From contig CAWGYT010000015.1 of NCBI GenBank assembly GCA_963826795.1, positions 186,001 to 250,000 on the forward strand: a stretch of DNA of 64,000 nt, given 5' to 3'. Under the pieces are notes generated by a model. That model was not told where the DNA came from and did no database searches. It worked only from the letters and a program-made list of their open reading frames with translations. This DNA is from CAWGYT01 sp963826795. Its GTDB lineage: Bacteria > Planctomycetota > Planctomycetia > Pirellulales > Pirellulaceae. Below are positions 11,501 to 21,367 of the stretch, one piece after another (position 1 is the stretch's first letter; each line of letters opens with the position of its first letter). A program made the position numbers and the translations under genes.

Positions 11501-13756
11501 TGGACCAAGCCTTCGCCAAGCGGACGGACGCGAACTTTTCGAGCGTGCTGTATGGAGACAGCGAGCATCCTCAGGCGACAGGGCAACCGATCTATCAGAA
11601 CCATCTGCTCGACGCGATCTTAGACACTCCGCGGACTCGCGCGATGTATCTTCGTCGGCTCAGAACGCTCCTGGACGAGTATCTCGCGGCGGGGTATTTC
11701 GAAGAGCGAATCGAAGCTCACGCGGCCCTCATTTCGGCCGACGCCCAGCTGGACCAGGCCAAGTGGGGCGCGGAGCGCTGGCGTCGGGTGTCGCCAGGCT
11801 TCAGGAAAACATCGACTTTCGACGCAATCAACTGCTCGCCGATCCCCTCGTCCCCTCGACGGCCCAGGTCTTCGAAGCCACCACGTTGCTCGGAGCGGCC
11901 GCAACCGTCAGGGTCAAAGTCCCCGACGGTCCCCAGGATGCATCCGAATGGTTTCGGGGCGAGATGAATTTCGACGATTCACCCGAGGCCGGCTGGCAAG
12001 TCGGCAGCTCGGGAGTCGGCTACGACCGCGGTACCGGCTATCAACCGTTCATCGGACCGCTGTACCTGGACGAAAACGCCCGACAACCGACGAATCTACT
12101 CGCCCAACTGGATCCTGACGGCGACGGAAACAGTTCGACGACAACCGTCTTTCTCCGATACGACTTCACGGTCCAAGATCCGGAAGCTTACGAGCGCCTG
12201 GAATTGCGGATGCGCTACGACGATGCGTTCGTCGCCTACTTGAATGGAGTCGAGATCGCACGAGCTAACTTCGCGGGAACTCCGCAATGGAATTCGTGCG
12301 CGATCCTGGGCAACCACGAAGCAGGAGACGAGTTTGAGTCATTCTACGTGAAGGCATCGCCAGGCCAAACCCCGCCGCTCCGCCGCGGCGAAAACGTGCT
12401 GGCCATTTTCGGAATCAACGCGCAGCCGAACAGCCCCGACTTTCTAATCCAGCCCGAGCTCGTCGGACTGACTCAAGCCACACCGACTGCCGAGGTCGTC
12501 ATTAGTCAGGCCGAGGTGAATCCCGCGAGCCAAATTCAGGCGGAGGAGTTTCTGGAACTGCAAAATCGAGAGGACGTCGCAATCGACATTTCGGGGTGGT
12601 CCGTGCGGGGTGATATCGAATTTCAATTCAGTCCTGGGACCGTGATTCCGGCGGGCGATCGCATTTACGTCGCCGCGTCGATCCCAGCGTTTCTCAAACG
12701 CGACGCGGCACCTCACGGCGGGCAGGAACACCTGGTCGTCGGTCCCTGGGAAGGCCGACTCGACAATCAAGGAGGCATCCTGCAGCTGGTCGACCGCGCG
12801 GGCAACGTCCGCGATCAATACACGACCCAAGCAAAATTGTCCGCTGGGCAACAGTTCTTGCGGCCCACGGAACTGCATTACCATCCGCTCGGTGCGGGCG
12901 AGGCAACTGAGTTCCTGGAATTGACAAATCTGAGCAGCGGCGCGGAGGCGACGCCGCTCGACCTTTCCGACCTGGTCCTGCGTGCCGGCCCAGCCGAACC
13001 CTTTGAATTTCCCAGCGGAATCGTACTCGCCCCCGGCGAGTCGATCGTCATCGCGAAGGATCCCGAGACGTTGCGGGAGACACATCCCGACGCCGACAGA
13101 GAGCGAATCGTGGGTCCCTACGTCGGCCACTTCTCGAATGGCGGTGAAACGATTCGCTTGGAAAGCCAAGACATGGAGCGGATCTTCGAATTCACGTACG
13201 ACGACAACCTGTCGTGGCCCGCGACGGCCGATGGCCGTGGCCCTTCCCTTGAGCCGCTCGACCCATTGTCCGACTTGAGCGATCCCGGCAACTGCGCGCG
13301 AGCGACCGAATCGGAGGATCGCCGGGGATCGGGTTGTCGCGCCCCTCCCCCGGCGATCTGAATCTCGATGGCGATCTGAACACCGCGGATGTGGATCTCT
13401 TCTGCCAGCAACTCGCACAGCCTCAGCCCGATCCCACCCTGGACCTCAACCGAGATCAACAAGTGACAATCGATGACTTCGTCCACCTGATCGACCGCTT
13501 ACTGCCCACAGTTCGCGGTGATGCCAATTTCGACGGCCGGTTCGACTCGACGGACCTCGTGATGATTTTTCAGGAGGGGCGATTCGAGTCCGCCGACCAG
13601 GGCGCCCAATGGTCGCAAGGCGACTGGAATTGTGACGGGAAATTCGATACGGCCGACCTCGTCGCGGCGCTGCAGTCGGGATCGTATCGAAGTGACTCGC
13701 TCAGCCCTCGCCCCTCCCGGCCGACGTCGCATCTAAGGCCGATATCGGTTCAATAA
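8533..13756 (+). CDS. Large secreted LamG / tandem-95 / LTD / CotH-kinase / dockerin protein, two frameshifts
   Basis: About 1740 residues once repaired. Start taken as ATG 8533; a GTG at 8506 overlapping the previous stop is possible. The N-terminus has IERLESRRPLTAEL, a LEPR-xLL-like motif. Next come a LamG-like domain (about 40-240), two tandem-95 Ig-like repeats (GVLANDLDPDGDSL near 280), a lamin-tail domain (VAISEIMASNRSS), and a CotH kinase-like domain with RLTKNYYIYRD and FPWDMDQAF (metal aspartates D989 and D991). After the first break come a jelly-roll-like module and further LTD domains. After the second come dockerin loops GDLNLDGDLNTAD and GDWNCDGKFDTAD. Breaks: a missing G near 11779-11782, and a missing G near 13294, where repair yields the common NWRASDRIGGSPG join. 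The 3' end overlaps the convergent gene by 24 bp. Confidence 0.85.
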
Positions 13757-15001
13757 GAGCACGATCAGCCCCAGCGTCGCAAGCAGCAGCGACGAGGGTT
13801 CGGGAATCAGATACACGTACGCCTTGCCTGAGGGGAGTCCTGGAGCACCGGGATAATTCAGCATCGAGGCCCCCAGAAGCGCGATTCCGTCGTCCATCGC
13901 AACCGAGATGCCAAGACGATCGAGTCGAGCTGCGTCTTCGGCATTGAATTTGTAGACTTCCTCACCCGTCATGACGTCGAATAGATACGCGGAACCGGCA
14001 TAGAGACCATTGTGGTCGTCATCCAGGGCACCAATCACCGCGAGGTTTCCGCTGATCGAAATGCCGGATCCGAATTGGTCGTTGGGAGTCGTATCGGACG
14101 GAACCAGCTTGAACAATTCAGCTCCCGACTCGACGTCATACACATACGCCGATCCCGAACTCTTCAGCGCGTCGTCGTCATATCGAGCACCCACGACCGC
14201 GCGATTACCTTGCAGATCCAGATGCATCCCAAAGCGGTCACCTCGCGCCGCGTCGCTCACCGTCAATTTGTGCAGTTGCCGCCCCGTATCGACGTCGAAC
14301 AGATAGGCCGCCCCGGCGGCGATCGCCCATTGGTCGTCATAGCGAGCCCCAACCAGCGCTTTGCCGTCGTCGATCGCGACCGCGACGCCAAACAACTCGC
14401 CCGGACCCGCGTCTTCCGCACGCAATTTGGCCAGCTGTTGGCCGGTTGCGGCGTCAAACAGATACGCCGATCCGGGGCCGTCCATGTGAGCCCCGACGAT
14501 CACGACCCCGTCGTCAAGATCGACCGAGATCCCAAACTCATCTCCCTCGGTCAATTCATTCGGGACCAGCTTATGCAGTTGCTGTCCCGTGGTGACGTCG
14601 AACAGGTACGCGGCGCCGGACGAAACTCCCCGGTCGTCGTCGTGCATTGCCCCCACCACCGCGAGATTCCCTTGGATCGAAACCGAAATCCCGAACAGAT
14701 CGCCCTCCTGTCCGTCGTCAGGGATCAGCTTCTGCACGAATGACGGACCGAGCACGTCGAACACATAAACCGCGCCAGAATCGACGCCCAGCTCGTCGCG
14801 ACTCGGCGCTCCCAGGATTCCAAACCTTCCGTCCAAAGCGACCGCCCGTCCAAACTCATCACCCGCCGCGGCATCAGGCGATCGGAATTGGTGAACGTAT
14901 TCCGGCAGATCGCTCGCCCTGCCCGATGAAATCCAGGCGAATAGCAAGCAACCGACCGCCCCAACAGAAACGGATCGTGACGCCATGTTCGTGATCTGCA
15001 T
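13733..15001 (-). CDS. Secreted FG-GAP beta-propeller protein with C-terminal sorting tail
   Basis: A 422-residue exported protein. A signal peptide covers about residues 1-29 (SVGAVGCLLFAWISSGRA). Seven repeats follow, each of the form GDEFG-x-SV-x-[IL]-(D/Q)G-x-x-[AV]-[LV]VGA, a DD segment, then GSAYLFDV-x-TG-x-x-L-x-KL, which is the FG-GAP_2 seven-bladed propeller pattern. The C-terminus is IPEPSSLLLATLGLIVLLLNRYRP-like: a PEP-CTERM motif, one membrane segment and basic residues. It probably stays at the cell surface after sorting. The reading frame is intact. It converges on the CotH-domain gene with a 24 bp overlap of coding ends. Ligand unknown. Confidence 0.88.
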   Translation of the reverse strand: MQITNMASRSVSVGAVGCLLFAWISSGRASDLPEYVHQFRSPDAAAGDEFGRAVALDGRFGILGAPSRDELGVDSGAVYVFDVLGPSFVQKLIPDDGQEGDLFGISVSIQGNLAVVGAMHDDDRGVSSGAAYLFDVTTGQQLHKLVPNELTEGDEFGISVDLDDGVVIVGAHMDGPGSAYLFDAATGQQLAKLRAEDAGPGELFGVAVAIDDGKALVGARYDDQWAIAAGAAYLFDVDTGRQLHKLTVSDAARGDRFGMHLDLQGNRAVVGARYDDDALKSSGSAYVYDVESGAELFKLVPSDTTPNDQFGSGISISGNLAVIGALDDDHNGLYAGSAYLFDVMTGEEVYKFNAEDAARLDRLGISVAMDDGIALLGASMLNYPGAPGLPSGKAYVYLIPEPSSLLLATLGLIVLLLNRYRP

Positions 15002-15257
15002 TAGGCAACCTCAAAGATGACTTTCCGGCCCGACGACCTGTAACGAACGACCTGCGACCGATGGGTCGCAAGAAGTCGAATGTGGGCAACCCATCGTCTG
15101 GGCATTATAAGCCGACGCGCCGCGCAACGCGACGTTTTTGAGGGGGCCCGCATGTCAATCGATCGAAACACTTCGCGTTCGACCGATTACCAATCGTTTG
15201 CCGTGATGGGCGATCATCCGAAGTGCGATCGTTAACGTTGCGGCAACAGTTGCTCCC
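15002..15257. other. Intergenic, upstream region of the FG-GAP propeller gene
   Basis: About 250 bp with no plausible ORF; it should include the promoter of the leftward propeller gene. I see no recognisable promoter box, operator or repeat. Confidence 0.4.
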
Positions 15258-15300
15258 AAAAAGCAACGACCGCGATCTCGTCTCCAGATCGCGGTCGTTG
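15258..15300 (-). terminator. Strong intrinsic terminator for the small minus-strand ORF
   Basis: A perfect 15-bp inverted repeat (15264-15278 with 15286-15300, arm CAACGACCGCGATCT) has a 7-nt loop. Read on the minus strand it is followed by C and then five T (15258-15262 on the plus strand are AAAAA). This is textbook Rho-independent structure and sits 36 bp after the stop of the 45-codon ORF. Confidence 0.8.
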
Positions 15301-15336
15301 ATGATTTCGAAGCCGACTGGCCGAGCCCACGGAAAC

Positions 15337-15474
15337 TTATTTCGTGGGTCGTTGCTTCGACCGATTCCCTCGCCGCGCTGCTTTGCGACGCATCGGCTTG
15401 GATCCGGAGTGCAAGCGAGCCAACATTTGCTGGCGGGCCACGGCATCAGGTGGCAACGGGACAAACATTCCCAT
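15337..15474 (-). CDS. Small basic protein of unknown function, 45 residues
   Basis: An ORF from ATG 15474 to TAA at 15337-15339. An AGGAG ribosome-binding site lies 8 nt upstream, and a strong intrinsic terminator lies 36 bp downstream, so the unit looks like a real monocistronic gene. The protein begins MGMFVPLPPDAVARQQMLAR and ends with a highly basic tail (RRKAARRGNRSKQRPTK). There is no membrane segment or cysteine. The basic tail suggests nucleic-acid or ribosome contact, but that is inference; I do not recognise the family. Its RBS, terminator and isolation in a 900 bp gap are the main support. Confidence 0.6.
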   Translation of the reverse strand: MGMFVPLPPDAVARQQMLARLHSGSKPMRRKAARRGNRSKQRPTK

Positions 15475-15923
15475 CGAGACATCTCCTCAACACCAGTGGT
15501 GGGACGACGTAAGGGCGTCGACCCGAAACCCATCCGCATTGGCGGCAAACGAACCACGCGACTCGGTTTCGAAACAAGCTCGTCCCAAATTTGAGCGGGA
15601 CGAGCGACCTGACGGACGCGATCTTACCGCCCGGGCATCGAGCGCCCAACGGTTTTCCAGGCGAAATTGCTGACTTCGATCGCGTGCGGATCGGAATGAT
15701 CCAGTCGCGCAAAACCTGCGGCCGTGATGCTCGCCCCGCAGAAAAAACGACTTCCAACTCGAGGAAGAAATCGCCGGGGAAGATCCAAGCAGGGCAACAT
15801 GGCAAAAGCCTGGACGCGGGCCGCTCTCGTCCTTACGCTGAAGCAAAGACCTGTGCCGTAAGATGGCGAGTTGAGCTGGATCGATGATTTCCCGTTTTCC
15901 GTTCTGGGCAAGTTGGCAAAATC
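15475..15923. other. Intergenic region with a 9-bp hairpin (15578-15605)
   Basis: This 450 bp holds the leader of the small minus-strand ORF and the upstream region of the sigma factor gene. A perfect 9-bp inverted repeat, GCTCGTCCC at 15578-15586 and GGGACGAGC at 15597-15605, has a 10-nt loop. It has no adjacent T run, so it is not an obvious terminator and could be a leader structure or operator. No other ORF is convincing. Confidence 0.45.
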
Positions 15924-16589
15924 GTGAAATGGTCTGACGTTAATTCTGCTGAAGGCACGAACAGCCGCACCTCGACCAGCCTGCTCCTACGGGCTCAGTC
16001 GGACGATAGCGATGCGTGGCGGGTCCTCGTCCAGACCTACAGTCGCCGGATTTATCGCTGGTGCCGGCGGGCGGGCCTACAGCCAGCCGACGCAGGCAAC
16101 GTGGTCCAGGAGGTCATGCGAGCCGTCGCCCGCAAGTTGCCGGACTTTCGAAAGGAAACGGAGGGGGCGACGTTTCGGGGTTGGTTGCGCCGGATCACTC
16201 AAAACAAGCTCCGCGATCATTTTCGCAACCAGGCACGTCACCCCGACCAGGCGGTCGGCGGCACGGACGGGCATCAGCGCATTCTACGACTCAAAGCTCC
16301 TCTCGATGCAAAGACCGGCCACTCCAGCTCGAACCGCAGCCTCGATCCACAGGGGTCGCTCTCGTCCTGGGGACAGGAGCTCGTGGCCCGCGTACGGGGG
16401 GAGGTATCGGATCGAGACTGGCGTTTTTTTTGGCGTGTGGTCGTCGATGGACAATCCGCAGCCGAAGTCGGCGAAGAATACGGGGTGACGGCGAATGCGG
16501 TCCGCCTTGTTAAAATGCGAGTCTTGCGACGCCTGCGAGAGCACTTGGCCACTCAGCGGCCACCACGCGGACCGACGGCCGATCCCTGA
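15924..16589 (+). CDS. ECF-type RNA polymerase sigma factor
   Basis: 221 residues. Region 2 is visible as SLLLRAQSDDSDAWRVLV, then TYSRRIYRWCRRAGL and DAGNVVQEVMRAVARKL, followed by FRGWLRRITQNKLRDHFR, the usual region 2 end. Region 4 lies at SAAEVGEEYGVTANAVRLV with RVLRRLREHL as recognition helix. The linker (about 115-150) is long and polar. This is a planctomycete-type extracytoplasmic-function sigma factor. It sits 72 bp upstream of a kinase with an N-terminal zinc-binding anti-sigma-like domain, which suggests the kinase controls it. Target promoters are unknown. Confidence 0.9.
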   Translation: MKWSDVNSAEGTNSRTSTSLLLRAQSDDSDAWRVLVQTYSRRIYRWCRRAGLQPADAGNVVQEVMRAVARKLPDFRKETEGATFRGWLRRITQNKLRDHFRNQARHPDQAVGGTDGHQRILRLKAPLDAKTGHSSSNRSLDPQGSLSSWGQELVARVRGEVSDRDWRFFWRVVVDGQSAAEVGEEYGVTANAVRLVKMRVLRRLREHLATQRPPRGPTADP

Positions 16590-16661
16590 CCGAGACGCTT
16601 TTCGACGCGCCATTCCCACGGGTGGGAACGTTGCGGCTCGTTCCCTGGGAGCAGTTGGTCC

Positions 16662-18669
16662 ATGAACTTCCGACCGCCAATCGAGTCCCCAACCTGTCCC
16701 CCCGAAGGCGATCTGCATCGTTTTTGGAATGCCGCGCTTCCTGCGCCCGAAATGGATGCAGTCGAAGTTCACTTGCGTCAGTGCCCCACCTGCATGGCGC
16801 GGTACGAGGCATGCGATGAGGACAGTGATACGCTGATTCAGGCCCTGGCGTCGCTGCCGGGCGGACCTGACGACGAGCCCGGATTCTGCGAGTTGCAACA
16901 GACGCTGCTCGCACAAGCGGAATCATGTGGCCTGGGCGACTTGCCCACGCTGACGTTCGCGGGCGGGTCGCCGCGGGCCGAATCGTATAATCCAACGCAA
17001 CTGGCAAGCTACGAATTAATCGAGCTGATCGGCCAGGGCGCGACCGGAACCGTCTACCGGGCACGCCATCGGAACCTCGATCGCATCGTGGCCGTCAAGG
17101 TACTCAACGCCCACTATGTCGGGCGCGACGCGGAAGCGTTGCAGCGATTCCAACAAGAGATGCGAGCGGTCGGACGGCTCGACCATCCTCACATCGTCCG
17201 GGCGACGGACGCGGGCGAGGATCGCGGACGGCATTACCTGGTAATGGAGTACGTCGAGGGAATCGACCTCTCGCGATTGCTCCGACTTGCGGGACCCCTG
17301 CGTGTCGCGGACGCCTGCGAACTGGTCCGCCAAGCGGCGCTGGCGCTCGCATTTGCGCACGAACACCAGTTGGTCCACCGCGACGTCAAGCCATCCAACT
17401 TACTCTTGACCCGCGACGGAACACTCAAGTTATTGGACCTCGGACTGGTGGGAAGTTTCGGCGACCATGACCCGCCCGCGGTGAAGGAACCGCCCAGTTT
17501 CCCGCACGGAACCGCGGACTACATGTCGCCAGAGCAATGGACGCATTTCGAATCAGTGGACGCCCGCGCCGACATTTACAGCCTGGGTTGCACACTCTAC
17601 AAGCTGCTGACCGGCCGGCCCGTCTTTCCAGCCGCTCGTCACGACTACGCCGCCAAAATGCGTGCTCATCAGTCGACGGTGCCGACGCCGGTCCGGAGCC
17701 ATCGTCCGGAGGTCCCGCTCGGACTCCAGAAGATCTTGGGCCGAATGCTTGCCAAGAACCCATCCGAGCGGTACCAGTCGGCGGGGGATGTCGCGGAGCA
17801 TTTGTCGGCTTACGTGGACGGGGCGAGACTGGCTTCCATCGCGGCCCGCTTGGATGGCGTCTCGCGGGCAGCGTTGCAGTCGCTCGCCGAAGAATCGACC
17901 GTCACGGCACTTCGCCGACCCGCACGCGTCCATCGCCGCTGGTTATTACTCGCGGCCGCCAGCGCGGTCCCGGTGGCGGCGTGGTGGTGGCGAGGTCAGG
18001 CTCCGGCAGCTCGGCGGTTGCGGACTGGGAACTGGCGACCGCTGCAAGTTGCGGCCACTCCTGAAAGCTTTCCGGCACTTCCCCAGTCCGACTCAGTCCT
18101 GTCCGCGGCGGCAGCTAAGACCGTCGAGACGGACTCGTGTGTGCTGGAATCACACGCTCCCACCTTGTGGGAACTCGGCTCACCCGTGACGGGCCGTTTC
18201 GCCTTGCGCACGGATTTCGCCTGCCAAACCGAAAGCGAACGAGTGGGCCTGTTCTTCAAATACCGGCCGTTCAAAACACGCGAGGGACGTGCGTATCCTT
18301 TCCAGGTCATTGAGTTCGCACGTCCATCACCGGAAGCGTCTCGCCTATTTTGGAGCCGTTATTGCTTTTATGAACGTTCCGATGGCGGTTATCGCGAGGA
18401 ATACAAGCCCTGGGCGGAACTGCCGGTTGCACTGCCCGCTGGTCTACCCGAGGCGACCCTCGAAGTTCGACTCGGACTGGTGGGCTTCCCCGAAGTCGTT
18501 TGGAATGGTCAGTTGATCAAGGCAAGTGAGTGGGACCAGACATGGGAATCGCGACAGATGTCGCAACTGACCCGCGATGAACTGGCTCGCGCTTACCTGG
18601 GTCGCTTGGGTATCTTCCTGCGTGGCGCGGGTCGCGTTCTCCCACATGGCACTCGCGTATCTGGCTTGA
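16662..18669 (+). CDS. Membrane Ser/Thr protein kinase with N-terminal zinc-finger (anti-sigma-like) domain, one frameshift
   Basis: Order: an H-x3-C-x2-C zinc motif (H37, C41, C44 in HLRQCPTC), typical of anti-sigma ZAS/zf-HC2 domains. Then a Hanks-type kinase at about 115-400: GQGATGTVYRA glycine loop, VAVKVL (K146), HRDVKPSN (D241), DLG instead of DFG (D259) and SPEQW. Then one membrane segment at about 427-446 and an extracytoplasmic beta-rich domain. The 3' end is frame-broken: an extra G near 18629-18631 pushes reading into a tail that overlaps the next gene. Removing it gives GAVAFSHMALAYLA and a stop at 18667-18669, 15 bp before the DUF1559 gene. With the upstream sigma factor this looks like a sigma/anti-sigma-kinase pair. 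Confidence 0.88.
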
Positions 18670-18684
18670 AAGGTCGCACTTCCG

Positions 18685-19638
18685 ATGGCATCCACTCGAA
18701 AGCTCATTTATCGTCATCGCTCTGGTTTCACGATTGTGGAACTCTTGGTCGTGATCGCGATCATTGGAGTCCTCGTCTCCTTGCTCTTTCCGGCACTCAG
18801 TTCGGTGCGTGAAGCGGGCCGCAGAGCGTCGTGTCAAAACAACCTCCGCAATCTCGGCTTGGCGACACAACAATATGCGGAACACCATCGAGATGCGTTG
18901 CCCGCGCTGTGGCACACGAACCGGCAACGCCCTTGGCAAAACTTCTCGTGGCGAGTCAAACTGCTGCCTTATCTCGAATTGCAAAACGTCTACGACACAT
19001 TCGACCTGAACGCCTTGCCCCTGGACCGGGAGAATCTCGCCACGGCACAGCTGGGAATCTCCATGTTTGAATGCCCCTCAACACCCGGTGCACCGCGCCG
19101 AATTGCATCGATCGGATACGCCGATTCGATCTACGAAGACTGCCAGGTGGCGGCGAGCGATTACACGGCGGTATTCGAAGTTCAGCTACCGGATCGACGC
19201 TTCCCGGCGCACGGCGCCTGGAATGGGGCGCCCGACCTGCAAATGGAGCTCGAGGCACCCGACGCTTCACTGTCCGACCGCCTGAATCCTTCGACGCGCC
19301 GTGTCCCTGCCTCGATGGCCGGAATCCGCGACGGCTTGAGCAACACGATTCTGGTTGTGGAGCAGGCGGGCAAGCCAAGCCACTTGGGAATTTCTGTACC
19401 GCGTACGGTTGACGAGCCGTCGGAAGGACCTTGGGCAACGGCCGAATACTCGACATTTACGGGAGAAGGAATCAACCGCGATAACCAGCAAGGTCCGTTC
19501 GCGTTTCACAACTTGGCACAGGTCGTCATGTGCGACGCGTCGGTACACGCGCTGTCCGCCGAGATCGCACCCGCGGTGCTCCGGGCACTGATGACGGCCA
19601 ATGGCCGCGAAATCATCCAGGACAACGACTGGCGATAG
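18685..19638 (+). CDS. DUF1559 prepilin-like protein
   Basis: 317 residues. A type IV pilin-like N-terminus, HRSGFTIVELLVVIAIIGVL (residues 11-30), has the processing glycine G14, mature F15 and E19, followed by a hydrophobic helix. The body carries the DUF1559 pattern SVREAGRRASCQNNLRNLGLA and, near the C-terminus, FHNLAQVVMCDASVHAL. The last motif corresponds to the usual H-x9-DG-x-V box with DA replacing DG. Planctomycetes carry many copies; they are exported and probably assembled as pseudopilins, but the role is unknown. It lies directly after the kinase gene. Confidence 0.92.
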   Translation: MASTRKLIYRHRSGFTIVELLVVIAIIGVLVSLLFPALSSVREAGRRASCQNNLRNLGLATQQYAEHHRDALPALWHTNRQRPWQNFSWRVKLLPYLELQNVYDTFDLNALPLDRENLATAQLGISMFECPSTPGAPRRIASIGYADSIYEDCQVAASDYTAVFEVQLPDRRFPAHGAWNGAPDLQMELEAPDASLSDRLNPSTRRVPASMAGIRDGLSNTILVVEQAGKPSHLGISVPRTVDEPSEGPWATAEYSTFTGEGINRDNQQGPFAFHNLAQVVMCDASVHALSAEIAPAVLRALMTANGREIIQDNDWR

Positions 19639-19730
19639 CGCGGCACATGCATCTCGCTTGGCGGCGGGGTGAATCGGCTCTACAATCGGGCTCGAAGCAT
19701 GTCCGATCTCACCGTCCGCGCGTCGCAAAA

Positions 19731-21281
19731 ATGTATCTTGGCAGGTTTTCCCCAGTCGCTTTCTTGCTGCTGGCCGCCTTGGCGGTTGTGGGCCTGGCAT
19801 CCTTTCCCTGCCCCGCCTCGCTGGACGCGGCCGAGGGTGCCTTTCCGCGCAAGCCGATCAAGATCATCGTCTATACGGGCGCAGGCGGTCCCATCGACAT
19901 GACAGTTCGGCAGTTCGTGGACATCGCGCGAAGCTATACGGACGCCACGTTTGTCGTCGAAAACAAGCCGGGGTCGGGCGGAATCACCGCGATCGAGAAA
20001 CTGCTGCAAGTTCGAGCCGACGGCTATACGCTTTTCGCCTGCACGAAATCGAACATCGCGCAGGTTGTTTCGGTGGGGCGGGAAGGCTACCTCGAGGCCT
20101 TGGACTGGCAGGCACTGCTGCTGATCGATCCGGAATGCGTGATCACGAACCGCACCAGCCGGGTCCCCGATTGGGACGCGCTGCTCGAAGACGCCCGCCA
20201 CAATCCCGACGGCCAGGTCTGGCTGGGACCGGCGAGCGGAGGACTTGACCATGTGATGGCGATGCAGATCTGGGATCGTTTTGGCATCAAGGCCCGGTGG
20301 GTTCCTTGCAAAAGTGGCGGTGACGCCCTGGGAAAGCTGTTAGGCAAACAGGGAGTTGCGTACGTGGGCAACCCGGCGGATGCCGTCGGCAATCCCGACT
20401 TGCAGGTCAGTATTGTCTCGAGTCCCGAGCGATTGCCCCAACTGCCGAACACACCGGTCTTCTCGGAGTACGGTGTGAACGACCTGAACGAACAATTCAT
20501 GTGGCGCGGTTTCGCGTTAAAAAAAGGATGCCCTCCGGCAGCGACCCGATTCTATGCCAAGCTGTTCCAACAGATCACGGAGGATCGTCAATGGCGAACT
20601 CGCTGGGAAAAGGAGGGCATCGAAGTCGTCTATCGCGGACCCAAGGCATTCACGGAAACGGTCGAAAAGGATCGCATCGAGTTCACGACCTACCTGAAGC
20701 GGCTGGGGATGGTCCCGCCCGACGCAAACGCCGCGCCGCCCAGCTGGCTGGCGTGGAGTGAGCTGCGCGGACTCGTGTTGTTGATCTCGGCGCTGGCGAT
20801 TGGGGCCACCTTTCTCATCTCCCGCGGCGCCTGGGAGCGGTGCGGCCACCTTTGGATCCTGGCCGGACTGGTTGCCTTCGCCGGCCTGCTGTTTGTGCAG
20901 ACGCTCACGTTTCCGCGTCCCGCTCAAGGTGTCGGGGCGGCAGCCGTACCCCGCCTGTGGATCATCGCCTTGCTGATCTTCGCACCGCTCGCCGCCCTCT
21001 CGTTTCGCACGTCCGTCACCGGACCGCCCGCCGACGCTCCGCGCCGGGTCGATCTCGTGCTGACGTTGATCGGACTGCTCGCCCTCTATGTCGCGTTGAC
21101 GGTCTTTGCGGGTTACTACGTCAGCTCACTCGTGTTTCTGTTGACGACCATGTGGATCCTTGGCGAGCGACGTCCCGCGGTGCTGATTTCCGTGAGTTTC
21201 CTCTGGCTGGTCTTCGCCTATGTCACTTTTGCACGATTGCTGTTCGTTCAGCTTCCGTTGGGCCGTTGGTTTGAGTCCTGA
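19731..21281 (+). CDS. Fused TctC-like solute-binding protein and TctB-like membrane subunit
   Basis: 516 residues from ATG 19731, which starts the signal peptide (FLLLAALAVVGLASFPCPAS). Residues about 38-345 are a TctC/Bug-type periplasmic binding domain: PRKPIKIIVYTGAGGPIDMT, VVENKPGSGGITAIEKLL and the DGYTLF motif. From about 350 to the end are four or five hydrophobic segments matching TctB (DUF1468), for example LRGLVLLISALAIGATFLI and LVLTLIGLLALYVALTVFAG. The frame is unbroken through the join. These are normally separate proteins of the tripartite tricarboxylate transporter, so this is a true fusion. TctA follows after 86 bp. Substrate unknown; a carboxylate or similar small anion is expected. 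Confidence 0.88.
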   Translation: MYLGRFSPVAFLLLAALAVVGLASFPCPASLDAAEGAFPRKPIKIIVYTGAGGPIDMTVRQFVDIARSYTDATFVVENKPGSGGITAIEKLLQVRADGYTLFACTKSNIAQVVSVGREGYLEALDWQALLLIDPECVITNRTSRVPDWDALLEDARHNPDGQVWLGPASGGLDHVMAMQIWDRFGIKARWVPCKSGGDALGKLLGKQGVAYVGNPADAVGNPDLQVSIVSSPERLPQLPNTPVFSEYGVNDLNEQFMWRGFALKKGCPPAATRFYAKLFQQITEDRQWRTRWEKEGIEVVYRGPKAFTETVEKDRIEFTTYLKRLGMVPPDANAAPPSWLAWSELRGLVLLISALAIGATFLISRGAWERCGHLWILAGLVAFAGLLFVQTLTFPRPAQGVGAAAVPRLWIIALLIFAPLAALSFRTSVTGPPADAPRRVDLVLTLIGLLALYVALTVFAGYYVSSLVFLLTTMWILGERRPAVLISVSFLWLVFAYVTFARLLFVQLPLGRWFES

Positions 21282-21367
21282 TGCGGGTCGTCGCCAGTCG
21301 CTCAAGGATCTTCGACCGGCGCCGCAGGGCGTCCACGACCGACCCGCACACACGCCGCGAGTAGAAT

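Noticed and set aside
19731..21281. TctC-TctB fusion as another sequencing artefact
   Set aside because: The join lies in one unbroken frame with no homopolymer; an artefact would have to remove a stop, an intergenic gap and a start.
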